Positions 26,365 through 34,637 of a stretch of 64,000 nt of DNA are shown here, one piece after another (positions within the stretch are counted from its first letter, which is position 1; each line of letters starts with the position of its first letter). The position numbers and the translations under genes were made by a program. This DNA is from Bog-473 sp963840435. Lineage in GTDB: Bacteria > Actinomycetota > Acidimicrobiia > Acidimicrobiales > RAAP-2. The notes beneath the pieces are model-generated. The model was not told where the DNA came from and ran no database searches. It saw nothing but the letters and a program-made list of their open reading frames with translations. Location of the stretch: the NCBI GenBank assembly GCA_963840435.1, contig CAWIYY010000005.1:124001-188000 (forward strand). Direction: 5' to 3'.

Positions 26365-27603
26365 ATGTCCAGCACCGTCGCCGACGTCGCCCCCGTCGAT
26401 CTGTCCGACTCCCGGTCCTTCGTGGCCGGCGTTCCCCACGCCTACCTGGCCTACCTGCGCCGGCACGACCCGGTGCACTGGCAGGACGAGCCCGGCGGCC
26501 CCGGCTTCTGGGCCGTGACCCGCTACGACGACTGCGTCACCGTCAACCGGGACTACGAGCGCTTCAGCTCGGCCGCCCAGGGCACCATGCCCTTCGAGAT
26601 GGCCGACGACGAGAAGGCCCAGCAGGGCCTGATGATGCTCAACATGGACCCGCCCCTACACACTCGCTATAGGCGCCTGGTCAACAAGGGCTTCACCCCG
26701 CGCATGGTGCGAGACCTCGAGGCGAACATCCACCGCTCCGCCGACGCCATCATCGACTCGGTCATCGAGCAGGGCACAGCCGACTTCGTCACCGACCTCT
26801 CGGCCGAGCTCCCCCTCCAGGTCATCGCCGAGCTGCTCGGCGTCCCCCAGGAGGACCGCCACCGCATGTTCGAGTGGTCCAACCGGATGGTGGGCAACGA
26901 GGACCCCGAGTACCAGGGCCAAGCCGAAGAGGCCATGGTCGCCGCCATGGAGCTCTACGCCTACGCCGCCGAGCTCTTCTCCAAGAAGCGCATCGACCCC
27001 CACACCGACCTCATGAGCGTGCTCACCACGGTCGAGGTCGAGGGCGAGCAGCTGAGCGAGCTCGAGCTCGAGCTCTTCTTCCTCCTCCTCACCGTGGCCG
27101 GCAACGAGACGACCCGCAACCTCATGTCGGGCGCCATGCACGCCTTCTTTCAGAACCCCGAGCAGTGGCAGCGCCTGCTGGCCGATCGCACCCTCTTGCC
27201 CAGCGCCGCCGACGAGATGCTCCGCTTCGTCACCCCGGTGATGAACTTCCGGCGCACGGCCATGGTCGACCTCGAGCTCAGCGGCACCCGGGTGGCGGCC
27301 GGCGACAAGGTCGTCTTCTTCCACGCCTCGGCCAACCGGGACGAGGACGTCTTCGCCGATCCCGACACCTTCGACGTCGGGCGCGACCCCAACCCGCACA
27401 TCGCCTTCGGCGGCGGCGGCCCCCACTTCTGCCTCGGCGCCAACCTGGCCCGCATGGAGATCCGGGTCATGTTCGAGCACCTGCTCGACCGGATGCCCGA
27501 CATCTCGCAGGCCGGCGACGTGCAGCGCCTACAGTCGCAGTTCATCAATGGCGTCAAGCACCTGCCGGTTGCCTTCACCCCCGCCGCCCGCCTCGGCGCC
27601 TGA
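26365..27603 (+). CDS. cytochrome P450
   Basis: This 412-residue soluble bacterial P450 has the I-helix oxygen-activation motif AGNETTRN, the K-helix ExxR (DEMLR) and the haem-binding loop FGGGGPHFCLG with proximal Cys356. The segment LNMDPPLHTRYRRLVNKGFTPR resembles steroid- or lipid-oxidising CYP families of actinobacteria, but I cannot assign a subfamily. It needs a ferredoxin partner, which is not in the window. AGAGGAG at 26351-26357 is its ribosome site. It heads a cluster with TetR and an F420-type oxidoreductase and is probably repressed by TetR through the palindrome at 26327-26345. Confidence 0.95.
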   Translation: MSSTVADVAPVDLSDSRSFVAGVPHAYLAYLRRHDPVHWQDEPGGPGFWAVTRYDDCVTVNRDYERFSSAAQGTMPFEMADDEKAQQGLMMLNMDPPLHTRYRRLVNKGFTPRMVRDLEANIHRSADAIIDSVIEQGTADFVTDLSAELPLQVIAELLGVPQEDRHRMFEWSNRMVGNEDPEYQGQAEEAMVAAMELYAYAAELFSKKRIDPHTDLMSVLTTVEVEGEQLSELELELFFLLLTVAGNETTRNLMSGAMHAFFQNPEQWQRLLADRTLLPSAADEMLRFVTPVMNFRRTAMVDLELSGTRVAAGDKVVFFHASANRDEDVFADPDTFDVGRDPNPHIAFGGGGPHFCLGANLARMEIRVMFEHLLDRMPDISQAGDVQRLQSQFINGVKHLPVAFTPAARLGA

Positions 27604-27641
27604 GCCGGCGCGCTGAGCGAGCGAGGAGGATCCTCTCCCCC

Positions 27642-28266
27642 ATGGCCCGGCGCGCCCCCGATGCCCTGAAGGACGTCATCCGCGACTTCCGGCGCGACCA
27701 GATCCTCGACACGGCGCGCCGCCTCTTCGGCGAGCGCGGCACGACCGAGGTCTCCATGGACGAGATCGCCACCGAGGCCGGCGTCGCCCGCTCCACCGTC
27801 TACGTCTACTTCGCCAACCGCGACGAGCTGCTCCGGGCCTGCCTCCAGTCGATGTACGACTCCATGTTGGACACCATCGCCACCGTGATCGAGGTCGACG
27901 CCGCACCGACCGAACGCCTGCGCGCCCTCGTTCTCGGCCTGCTCGAGCGCATCGACGAGAGCCCCGCCTTCTTCCGCCTGGCCATGGCCACCCAGGCCAG
28001 CACGAACGCCGCCGGCTCGGCCGCGGTGGGCGGCGCCCTGATGCTGATCGGCCTCGACATGATGCGGCTCATGGAGGATCTGCTCCAGCGCCGGCATCGC
28101 CTCGGGCGACTTCCGCCCCGACCTCGACCCCGAGCGCACCGTGACCCTCCTCGGCCAGCAGGTCTACGGCGCCCTCTCGGTGCGGGCCGGCGAGCCCGAT
28201 CCTCTCCCGGCCGACCGGACGGCCGACGACATCTGCGGGTTCGTCCTGCGGGGAATTGGAGCCTGA
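27642..28266 (+). CDS. TetR-family regulator, frameshifted
   Basis: The N-terminal HTH is intact (ILDTARRLFGERGTTEVSMD, then IATEAGVARSTVYVYF). The ligand-binding domain is in frame to about 28085 (MRLMEDLLQ), then continues in the +1-related frame as AGIASGDFRPDLDPERTVTL and ends at TGA 28264-28266 (FVLRGIGA). Repaired length is ~207 residues, normal for the family. The break falls near 28088-28100, with no clear homopolymer. It likely represses the P450 promoter, with a lipid or steroid-like ligand as inducer, but the ligand is unknown. GAGGAGG precedes the ATG at 27642. Confidence 0.82.
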
Positions 28267-28268
28267 CC

Positions 28269-29148
28269 GTGCACCTCGACCTCTGGCTGCCCACGGCCAG
28301 CCCCATGACGACGCCCGAGCTGCTCGACGCCGTCGCCCAGGGCGCCCAGCACCGCAGCATCGGCACCATCTGGGTGGGCGAGCACGTCGTGCTCTTTCGG
28401 CGACTACGCCAGCCACTACCCCTACGCCGAGGACGGACGCATCCCCGCACCTCCCGGCAGCGGCCTGCTCGAGCCGCTGGTCACCCTCACCTACCTGGCC
28501 GCCCGCACCAGCAGCGTCCGCCTGGGCACGGCCATGCTGCTCCTGCCCCAGCGCAACCCGGTCTACGTGGCCAAGGAGGTCTCGACGCTCGACTGGCTCT
28601 CGGGCGGCCGGGTCGACCTCGGCGTCGGCGTCGGCTGGCTCAAGGAGGAGTTCGAGGCGCTCAACGTGCCCTGGGAGCGCCGGGGCCGGCGCACCGACGA
28701 ATACCTCGAGGTGCTGCACACGCTCTGGGAGGACGACTCGTCGTCGTTCCACGGCGAGCTCTACGACCTCGACCCCTGCGAGATGTTCCCCAAGCCCGTC
28801 CAGCAGCCGGTCCCCGTGCACATCGGGGGCGAGACCCCGGCCGCCCTGCGCCGGGCCGCCCGCCACGCCCAGGGCTGGCACACCTTCAACCGCACACCCG
28901 AAGAACTGGCGACCGGCCTGGCCGAGCTCGACGGGCACCTCGAGGCGGCCGGGCGCAGCCGGGCCGACCTGCGCATCACCGTCTGCCCGTACTTCAAGCC
29001 GCTCACCCCCGAAGGCGTCGAGCAGTACGCCGAGGCGGGCGCCGACGCCGTGGCCGCGCTGTTCTTCGCCTTCACGGTCGACGACGTGGCCAAGGCCTTC
29101 GACGACCTCGATGCCTGCCTGGAGGTGGCCCGCCGCGTCGGCGGCTGA
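28269..29148 (+). CDS. LLM-class F420-dependent oxidoreductase, frameshifted
   Basis: A GTG start at 28269 gives MHLDLWLPTASP, the usual first strand of luciferase-like (LLM) TIM-barrel oxidoreductases. At TTT 28395-28397 one T is extra: reading GTG CTC TTC GGC restores VLFGDYASHYPYAEDGRIP and the chain then runs unbroken to 29148. Conserved segments RLGTAMLLLPQRNP, GRVDLGVGVGWLKEE and PVPVHIGGETPAALRRAARH fit F420-dependent members. Repaired length ~292 residues. It follows the TetR stop by two bases, and the pair probably belong to one catabolic operon with the P450. Confidence 0.85.
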
Positions 29149-29198
29149 CACCGTCGTTCCGGCGGGCCCCCGACGAACCGCCCCTACACTCGCCCTTT

Positions 29199-30842
29199 GT
29201 GGCGTCTCCCGACACGGCGTTCGGCGTGTTCACCGACGCCGGGCCGTGGGTGGTCGACCCCGAGGCCCTACCGTGGCGCCGCCACCACGCCGTGCTCCGG
29301 GCCGCCCTCGCGGCGTCGCTCCCCGGCCTGGTCCGTCCCCGCACGGTGCCGCCGGGCGCCCGCGTCGGCACGACGCTGCGCCACCTCGGCGGCGCGCTCG
29401 GCCTCTGGTACGTCACCGATCGCCGCAAGGGCGGCGAGGCCTCCGTGGCCGGCCTGTCCCGCCGCCTGCGCGTCGCCTTCGAGAAGCTCGGCCCCACCTA
29501 CATCAAGCTGGGTCAGATCATCGCCTCGGGTGACGGCGTCTTCCCGCCCGCGCTGGTGGCCGAGTTCAAGTGGTGTCGCGACCAGGTCCCGCCCGAGCCC
29601 TGGCCGGTCGTCGAGCAGGTCCTGACCGAGGAGCTGGAGCGGCCGCTGCACCAGGTCTTCGCCTCGGTCGAGCACACCCCGCTGGCCGCCGCCTCCATCG
29701 CCCAGGTGCACGCGGCCACGCTGCGCGACGGCACGCCCGTCGTCATCAAGGTGCAGCGCCCGTCCGTGTCCCGCCGGGTGCGCCAGGACCTCGCCGTGAT
29801 GGCCTGGGCCGCCCCGCACCTCGTCGGCCGCATCCCGGTGGCCGCCCTGGCCAACCCGCCCGCCCTGGTCGAGCTCTTCGCGGAGACCATCGTCGAGGAG
29901 CTCGACTTCCGCCTGGAGGCGGACAACATGCTGACCCTGGCCGGGGTCTTCGCCGACCTCGGCCAGCGCACCTTCGTCGTGCCGCGCCCGCACCCGACCC
30001 TCGTCACCCGGCGCATGCTCGTCATGGAGCGGGTCGACGGCTTCAACTTCGCCGACGTGGCCGGCATGCAGGCCGCCGGCATCGACACCGAGGAGGTGGT
30101 GCGGGCCGGGATGATCGGCTTCCTCGAGGGCGCCATGCTGCACGGCGTCTTCCACGGCGACCTCCACGCGGGCAACCTCTTCGTGCTCCCCTCGGGCAAG
30201 ACCGCGCTGCTCGACTTCGGCATCACCGGGCGCCTGACCGAGCCGAAGCGCCTGGCCCTGCTCTCGCTCATCGTGGGCGCCTCCAACGGGGACATCCCCA
30301 CCCAGGTGGCGGCCATGCGCGACCTGGGGGCCTTCCCCGACGACCTCACCGTCGACGAGGTGATCGAGCAGCTCGGACTGGACCGGCCGCCGCTCGACCC
30401 GACCGCCATGAGCGCCGACGAGCTGGTGGCCGAGATGCAGCGCTCCATCAAGACGCTGCTCGCCCTGGGGGCCCACATGCCCAAGGAGCTCATGCTCTTC
30501 GTGAAGAACATGATGTTCCTCGACGGGGCCATCGCCACCCTGGCCCCCGATCTCGACCTCTTCGCCGAGTTCGAATCCATCGCGCTGCACTTCGCGGCCA
30601 AGCACGGGGAGCGCATCATGTCCCAACTCGGCCTCGAGGCCCAGGCCGACTGGGCGCCCGACCTCACCTCGGTCCGGGCCAGCTTCGGCCTCGACGAGTC
30701 CCAGCAGAGCCTGACCCACCGCGACATCCAGGAGCGCCGGGCCCAGGTGCGCGAGAAGTTCGAGGGCCACGAGGGCCGGCCTGGCCGACGGCCCGGACTC
30801 CGCCGCCGCCTGCGCCGCGGCGGGCGGGCCCAGCAGACCTGA
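29199..30842 (+). CDS. ABC1/UbiB-family atypical kinase
   Basis: A GTG start at 29199 gives a ~547-residue protein with the ABC1 hallmarks: the KxGQ motif (YIKLGQIIAS), an Ala-rich loop in place of the P-loop (AAASIAQVHAA), VIKVQRP, EELDFRLEADN, a FHGDLHAGN catalytic-like segment and LLDFGITG (DFG equivalent). Members support quinone or lipid metabolism; in actinobacteria their substrates are unclear. The C-terminal tail is Arg/Gly-rich. It follows the F420-type enzyme by 50 bp. Confidence 0.9.
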   Translation: MASPDTAFGVFTDAGPWVVDPEALPWRRHHAVLRAALAASLPGLVRPRTVPPGARVGTTLRHLGGALGLWYVTDRRKGGEASVAGLSRRLRVAFEKLGPTYIKLGQIIASGDGVFPPALVAEFKWCRDQVPPEPWPVVEQVLTEELERPLHQVFASVEHTPLAAASIAQVHAATLRDGTPVVIKVQRPSVSRRVRQDLAVMAWAAPHLVGRIPVAALANPPALVELFAETIVEELDFRLEADNMLTLAGVFADLGQRTFVVPRPHPTLVTRRMLVMERVDGFNFADVAGMQAAGIDTEEVVRAGMIGFLEGAMLHGVFHGDLHAGNLFVLPSGKTALLDFGITGRLTEPKRLALLSLIVGASNGDIPTQVAAMRDLGAFPDDLTVDEVIEQLGLDRPPLDPTAMSADELVAEMQRSIKTLLALGAHMPKELMLFVKNMMFLDGAIATLAPDLDLFAEFESIALHFAAKHGERIMSQLGLEAQADWAPDLTSVRASFGLDESQQSLTHRDIQERRAQVREKFEGHEGRPGRRPGLRRRLRRGGRAQQT

Positions 30843-30853
30843 TCGGACGGGGC

Positions 30854-32032
30854 TCAGCGCACCGCGCTCGCCGGCCCCGCCGTCCAGCCCGCCACCAGCT
30901 CAATGAGCTCGGCGGCCACCCAGTACTGCGTCGGCCGCCCCGGCCCGCTCGCCGGCATCGCTCCGTCGGGCCGGTAGCGCACGACGATGCCGTGCTCGGC
31001 CAGCACGGCCAGCGCGGCCTGGCCGGCCCGCACCGACACGCCCAGCCGCTCGGCCACCACGGCCCCGGAGAGCACGGGCCGCTCGGCCAGCACGTCGAGG
31101 ATGCGCCGGGCCGCCGCGTCGGCCCGCACCCCCTCGAGCCGGGCCCGCCACGCCCCGAGCAATGCCTCCGAGCGCGCCATCAGGTCGGCCGCCGCCTCGC
31201 TGCTGCGCACCAGCGCCTGGGCCAGCCACTCGACCCACGCATCGAGCCGGCCCAGTCGGTACAGGGTCATCCCGGCGAGATACCCGCCCGGATCCCGCGC
31301 CACCAGCACGCTCACCGGCGGAGGCAGCGCCACGCCCAAGCGGTGGGCCAGCACCCAGCCGATGAGGACCCGGCCGATGCGGCCGTTGCCGTCGCCGAAG
31401 GGGTGGATGGCCTCGAACTGCGCGTGCAGCACCGCCGCCTGGGTCACCGGGTCGAGCACCGTCGCGTTGGCGAAGGCCACCAGGTCGGCCATCAGCGCCG
31501 GCACCAGCTCGGGCGGGGGTGGCACCAGGGCGGCGTCGAAGGGCGTGGTGCCGCCGATCCACGACTGCTCGGCCCGCCAGGCGCCGACCAGCGCGTCGGG
31601 CAGCCCGCCCCGGGGCCCCATCAGCCGGCGGTGCCAGAGCAGCAGGTCCTCGAGGCGCAGCGGCCGCTCCGCCGTCCCGAGCGCGTCGACCACGGCGCCC
31701 AGATTGTCGGCCACGTAGTTCGCCGTGTCCCCCAGCGCGCCGCCGACCTCGGCCGCCGCCACGTCGACCAGGGGTGAGCGCACCCCCTCGATGAACGAGG
31801 ACGCCACGCCCTCCGAGCGCAGCAGGAGCATGGCCATGGGCTCGAAGCGGGCGGGCCGGTTCCCGGCCGCCACCACAGCGGCCGCCGCCCGCTCGCTCAG
31901 CCGGGCCGCCCGCGGCCCGAGCTCGAAGGACTGGCCCCCGAGCGGCGCCGGCACCCAGGCCGCGACCCGCCGGCCGTTCCAGACGATCGGGACCTCCCGG
32001 CCCCGCAGCGACCCTTCGTCAAACCCCGACAT
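30854..32032 (-). CDS. Fic-domain protein with C-terminal winged helix
   Basis: The 392-residue product carries the Fic active-site motif HPFGDGNGRIGR, whose His and the anion-holding loop transfer AMP or related groups to target hydroxyls. An N-terminal inhibitory helix motif (SSFIEG) of the (S/T)xxxE(G/N) type marks it as a self-inhibited class II Fic protein. The C-terminal ~80 residues form a probable winged helix (RILDVLAERPVLSGAVVAER, then LGVSVRAGQAAL), so it may also bind DNA. An inverted repeat overlaps its 5' end (32034-32061), suggesting autoregulation. Target unknown. Confidence 0.9.
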   Translation of the reverse strand: MSGFDEGSLRGREVPIVWNGRRVAAWVPAPLGGQSFELGPRAARLSERAAAAVVAAGNRPARFEPMAMLLLRSEGVASSFIEGVRSPLVDVAAAEVGGALGDTANYVADNLGAVVDALGTAERPLRLEDLLLWHRRLMGPRGGLPDALVGAWRAEQSWIGGTTPFDAALVPPPPELVPALMADLVAFANATVLDPVTQAAVLHAQFEAIHPFGDGNGRIGRVLIGWVLAHRLGVALPPPVSVLVARDPGGYLAGMTLYRLGRLDAWVEWLAQALVRSSEAAADLMARSEALLGAWRARLEGVRADAAARRILDVLAERPVLSGAVVAERLGVSVRAGQAALAVLAEHGIVVRYRPDGAMPASGPGRPTQYWVAAELIELVAGWTAGPASAVR

Positions 32033-32033
32033 A

Positions 32034-32061
32034 AACGAAGGTTAGCAGGATAACCATCGTT
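32034..32061 (-). promoter_or_regulatory. inverted-repeat operator at the fic start
   Basis: AACGAAGGTTA (32034-32044), spacer GCAGGA, TAACCATCGTT (32051-32061): 11-bp arms with one mismatch, beginning one base upstream of the fic start codon. It is an AT-rich island in GC-rich DNA and a good candidate site for the Fic protein's own winged helix. Confidence 0.6.
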
Positions 32062-32121
32062 TTCAGGCCGGAATACGGCAACTTCGGCGCACGCCCCCCG
32101 GCTCGATGCGAGGCTACGCCC

Positions 32122-32559
32122 ATGCACACCATCCGACCGCTCGAGACCGCCGATCGTCAGGGCTGGAGCGCCCTCTGGGCCGGCTACCTGGCCTTCTACC
32201 GGGCCGAGCTGTCCGCGGAGACCACCGGGTCCACCTTCGAGCGGCTCTGCGCGGGCACCGACGGCCTGTTCGGACTGCTCGCCCTGGACGAGGCGGGAAC
32301 GTCGGTCGGGCTGGCCAACTGCGTCGTCCACGGCACGACCTGGTCCCGGCAGCCCAAGTGCTACCTCGAGGACCTCTTCGTCTCCCCCGCCGCCCGGGGC
32401 GGCGACCTCGGCCAGGCACTGCTCAGGGCGGTGAAGCGGGCGGCCACCGAGCGGGGGGCACCCGACGTCTACTGGCACACCCAGCAGTACAACGGCCGGG
32501 CCCGCTCGCTCTACGACGTGGTGGGCCGCCCCACCTCCTTCGTCGTCTACGAAATGTGA
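32122..32559 (+). CDS. GNAT-family N-acetyltransferase
   Basis: The 145-residue product has the GNAT pattern: N-terminal IRPLETADRQGWSALWAGY, the central strand YLEDLFVSP and the acetyl-CoA loop AARGGDLGQALLRAV (related to R/QxxGxG/A), and a C-terminal YWHTQQYNGRARSLYD. It transfers an acetyl group to an amine; the substrate is unknown. Its stop codon lies within the first unit of the 12-bp minisatellite. Divergent from fic. Confidence 0.88.
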   Translation: MHTIRPLETADRQGWSALWAGYLAFYRAELSAETTGSTFERLCAGTDGLFGLLALDEAGTSVGLANCVVHGTTWSRQPKCYLEDLFVSPAARGGDLGQALLRAVKRAATERGAPDVYWHTQQYNGRARSLYDVVGRPTSFVVYEM

Positions 32560-32670
32560 CGGGGAATGTGACGGGGAATGTGACGGGGAATGTGACGGGG
32601 AATGTGACGGGGAATGTGACGGGAATGTGACGGGGATGTGACGGGGAATGTGACGGGGAATGTGACGGGG
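32553..32670 (+). repeat. 12-bp minisatellite, ten units
   Basis: Ten head-to-tail units of AATGTGACGGGG cover 118 bp. Units 6 and 8 each lack one base (AATGTGACGGG and ATGTGACGGGG); the other eight are perfect. The array begins at the end of the acetyltransferase gene and ends 163 bp before the DNA methyltransferase start. No open frame of interest runs through it. It is too short-unit and spacerless to be CRISPR. Confidence 0.97.
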
Positions 32671-32833
32671 AGCCCGAACGGTCGCTGTCACAGCGCACAC
32701 GTACCGTCCTTTTTCGTGCAATCGAGCGGGCAATCACGCCGGACATGCAACGCTCTAGCCCCGACCGTTCGGCTCGCCCCTTCGGCCATGGCCAGTGCCT
32801 GCCGGACCTGCCGGTAGCGTTTCGCCCGAACCC

Positions 32834-34255
32834 ATGGCCCCTCGCCGTCGCAGCGCGACCTCCACCTCGAACTTCGGCGTCGGCCGGCGCGAATCACATG
32901 TGGCGGACGCCTTCTACGCCCGCTTCGAAGCACCGGAGCTGAGCGCGGACGAACACGTGCAGCCGCACCGCCCCGGTGTGTCCGCCCTTCTCGGCGATGC
33001 CCGCCGGATGGATGCGGTACAGGACGACTCGGTGGCCCTGGTCGTCACCTCACCGCCGTACTTCGCGGGCAAGCAGTACGAGGAGGAGCTCGACCGCGAA
33101 GGGGTGCCCGGGTCCTACATCGAGTACCTGGCCCTGCTGCGCGACGTCTTCGCCGAGTGCAAGCGCGTGCTCGAGCCGGGCGGCCGCATCGCGGTGAACG
33201 TGGCCAACCTCGGGCGCAAGCCCTACCGCAGCCTGGCGGCCGACGTCATGGCCATCCTTCAGGACGACCTGCACCTGCTGCCTCGGGGCGAGATCGTCTG
33301 GCAGAAGGGCGAAGGGGCGAGCGGCTCGTGCGCCTGGGGCTCGTTCCGCTCGGCCGCCAACCCCGTCCTGCGCGACGTCACCGAGCGCGTCGTCGTGGCC
33401 AGCAAGGGCCGCTTCGGGCGGGCGTTGAGCCCCAAGGCCCGCCGGGCCGCCGGGCTGCCGCACGAGAGCAGCATCGGGGCGGACGATTTCATGGCGCTCA
33501 CCCTCGACGTGTGGGACATCCCGCCCGAGAGCGCGGTGCGGGTGCACCACCCGGCGCCGTTCCCGGTCGAGTTGCCCCAGAAGCTGATGGAGCTCTACAC
33601 GTTCAAGGGCGATCTCGTCGTCGACCCGTTCTGCGGCTCGGGCTCGACCCTGGTGGCGGCGGCGCGCTGCGGCCGTGATGCCGTGGGCTACGACCTCGAC
33701 CCCGAGTACGTGACGCTGGCCGAGAGCCGCCTGGCCCAGGAGGTCACCGAGGCCGTGCTCGGGGCCGGGGCCGCCACCGCGGGGCCGAACAAGACGGACG
33801 GGGTCTCGGCGGCGGCGTTGGCCCGCCAGGTGATCGAGGCGGCGGGCTTCGTCGACGTGCGGGCCGACCGGCGACTGCGCGGCCTCGGCCTGGCCGTGAG
33901 CTTCACCGCGGCCGACAAGGCCGGGCGCACCTGGTACTTCGATCTGGCCGGCTCCAACTCCGCCTATCGAGGTGGCATGGCCCGCTCCGAAACGGTCTGG
34001 CGCACGCTGGGGCGGGCCCACGTCATGTCGACCAACGACATCACGCCGCTCGTCGTCCTCACCACCCAGCTCCCCCGGCCCGGTACCGAACCAGACCGGG
34101 CACTGCGCGCCTCGGGTCCGGGCGCCATCTTCGACGCCGTGGACCTGCTCTCTCCCGAGGCGCGCCAGCGGCTCGCCACCTACGCCCGCGGCCGGAGTGG
34201 CGCCCCGCGAGCCGGGTTCTGGTCCAGCGCCGACCTGGCGCCCGGCGCGGTCTGA
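32834..34255 (+). CDS. DNA methyltransferase (beta-class, N4-cytosine or N6-adenine)
   Basis: Motif IV TSPPY (residues 72-76) precedes the AdoMet-binding motif DPFCGSGST, the order of beta-class amino-methyltransferases; the TSPPY form suggests N4-cytosine or adenine methylation. After the catalytic part a ~180-residue C-terminal domain (TWYFDLAGSNSAYRGGMAR, then ITPLVVLTTQLPRPG) is present that I do not recognise and could be target recognition or a degenerate nuclease. A GTG at 32795 is possible, but the ATG at 32834 looks better. It heads a tight four-gene run with 34260, 34638 and 35909. Confidence 0.88.
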   Translation: MAPRRRSATSTSNFGVGRRESHVADAFYARFEAPELSADEHVQPHRPGVSALLGDARRMDAVQDDSVALVVTSPPYFAGKQYEEELDREGVPGSYIEYLALLRDVFAECKRVLEPGGRIAVNVANLGRKPYRSLAADVMAILQDDLHLLPRGEIVWQKGEGASGSCAWGSFRSAANPVLRDVTERVVVASKGRFGRALSPKARRAAGLPHESSIGADDFMALTLDVWDIPPESAVRVHHPAPFPVELPQKLMELYTFKGDLVVDPFCGSGSTLVAAARCGRDAVGYDLDPEYVTLAESRLAQEVTEAVLGAGAATAGPNKTDGVSAAALARQVIEAAGFVDVRADRRLRGLGLAVSFTAADKAGRTWYFDLAGSNSAYRGGMARSETVWRTLGRAHVMSTNDITPLVVLTTQLPRPGTEPDRALRASGPGAIFDAVDLLSPEARQRLATYARGRSGAPRAGFWSSADLAPGAV

Positions 34256-34259
34256 TTCG

Positions 34260-34574
34260 GTGGGGGCGGTCGTCGCCTGCGCGGTCGTGCGCGACGACCC
34301 GCCGCGCATCTTCGTGGCCGAGAACATGGAGACGCTGCACTGGGTGTTGGCCTGCCAGCTGGTGGCCACCACCCCCGGACGCGACCTGGCGCCGGGCGAG
34401 CGCGAGACGCTGCGCCAAGCCTTGCGCGAGGAGCGTTGGGGCGACGCCGTGTTCGCCTTCATCGCCCGCACCGGCGTGGCGGTCGACGTCTACGAGAGCA
34501 CGGAGCTGCACCTGGCGGCCGACGCGGCCGTCGGTCCGCTCGAACTACAGCTCACACCCCTGTTCGAGGACTGA
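34260..34574 (+). CDS. 104-residue protein between methyltransferase and candidate nuclease
   Basis: Translation from GTG 34260 gives VGAVVACAVVRDDPPRIF at the start and LELQLTPLFED at the end. It starts four bases after the methyltransferase stop, so it is almost certainly co-transcribed. I recognise no family; composition is ordinary alpha/beta. It may be an accessory subunit of the modification system. The start could be elsewhere, as no strong ribosome site is visible. Confidence 0.65.
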   Translation: MGAVVACAVVRDDPPRIFVAENMETLHWVLACQLVATTPGRDLAPGERETLRQALREERWGDAVFAFIARTGVAVDVYESTELHLAADAAVGPLELQLTPLFED

Positions 34575-34637
34575 CGGCGCCCGGGCGGGCTCCGGCGCGT
34601 GACGGGCCGGGCCGCTCGCCCGTGGAAGGATGCCTGC

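Noticed and set aside
26874..30842. A continuous 1322-codon plus-strand frame
   Set aside because: It is a chance fusion of the out-of-frame P450 end, the TetR start, shadow of the F420-type gene and the true ABC1 kinase; only the last part from 29199 is one real protein.
29570..31777. 735-codon plus-strand frame over the ABC1 and fic genes
   Set aside because: It is antisense to fic and out of frame with ABC1; both of those genes have intact family motifs.
32553..32670. CRISPR array
   Set aside because: Units are 12 bp, with no spacers and no cas genes; it is a minisatellite.
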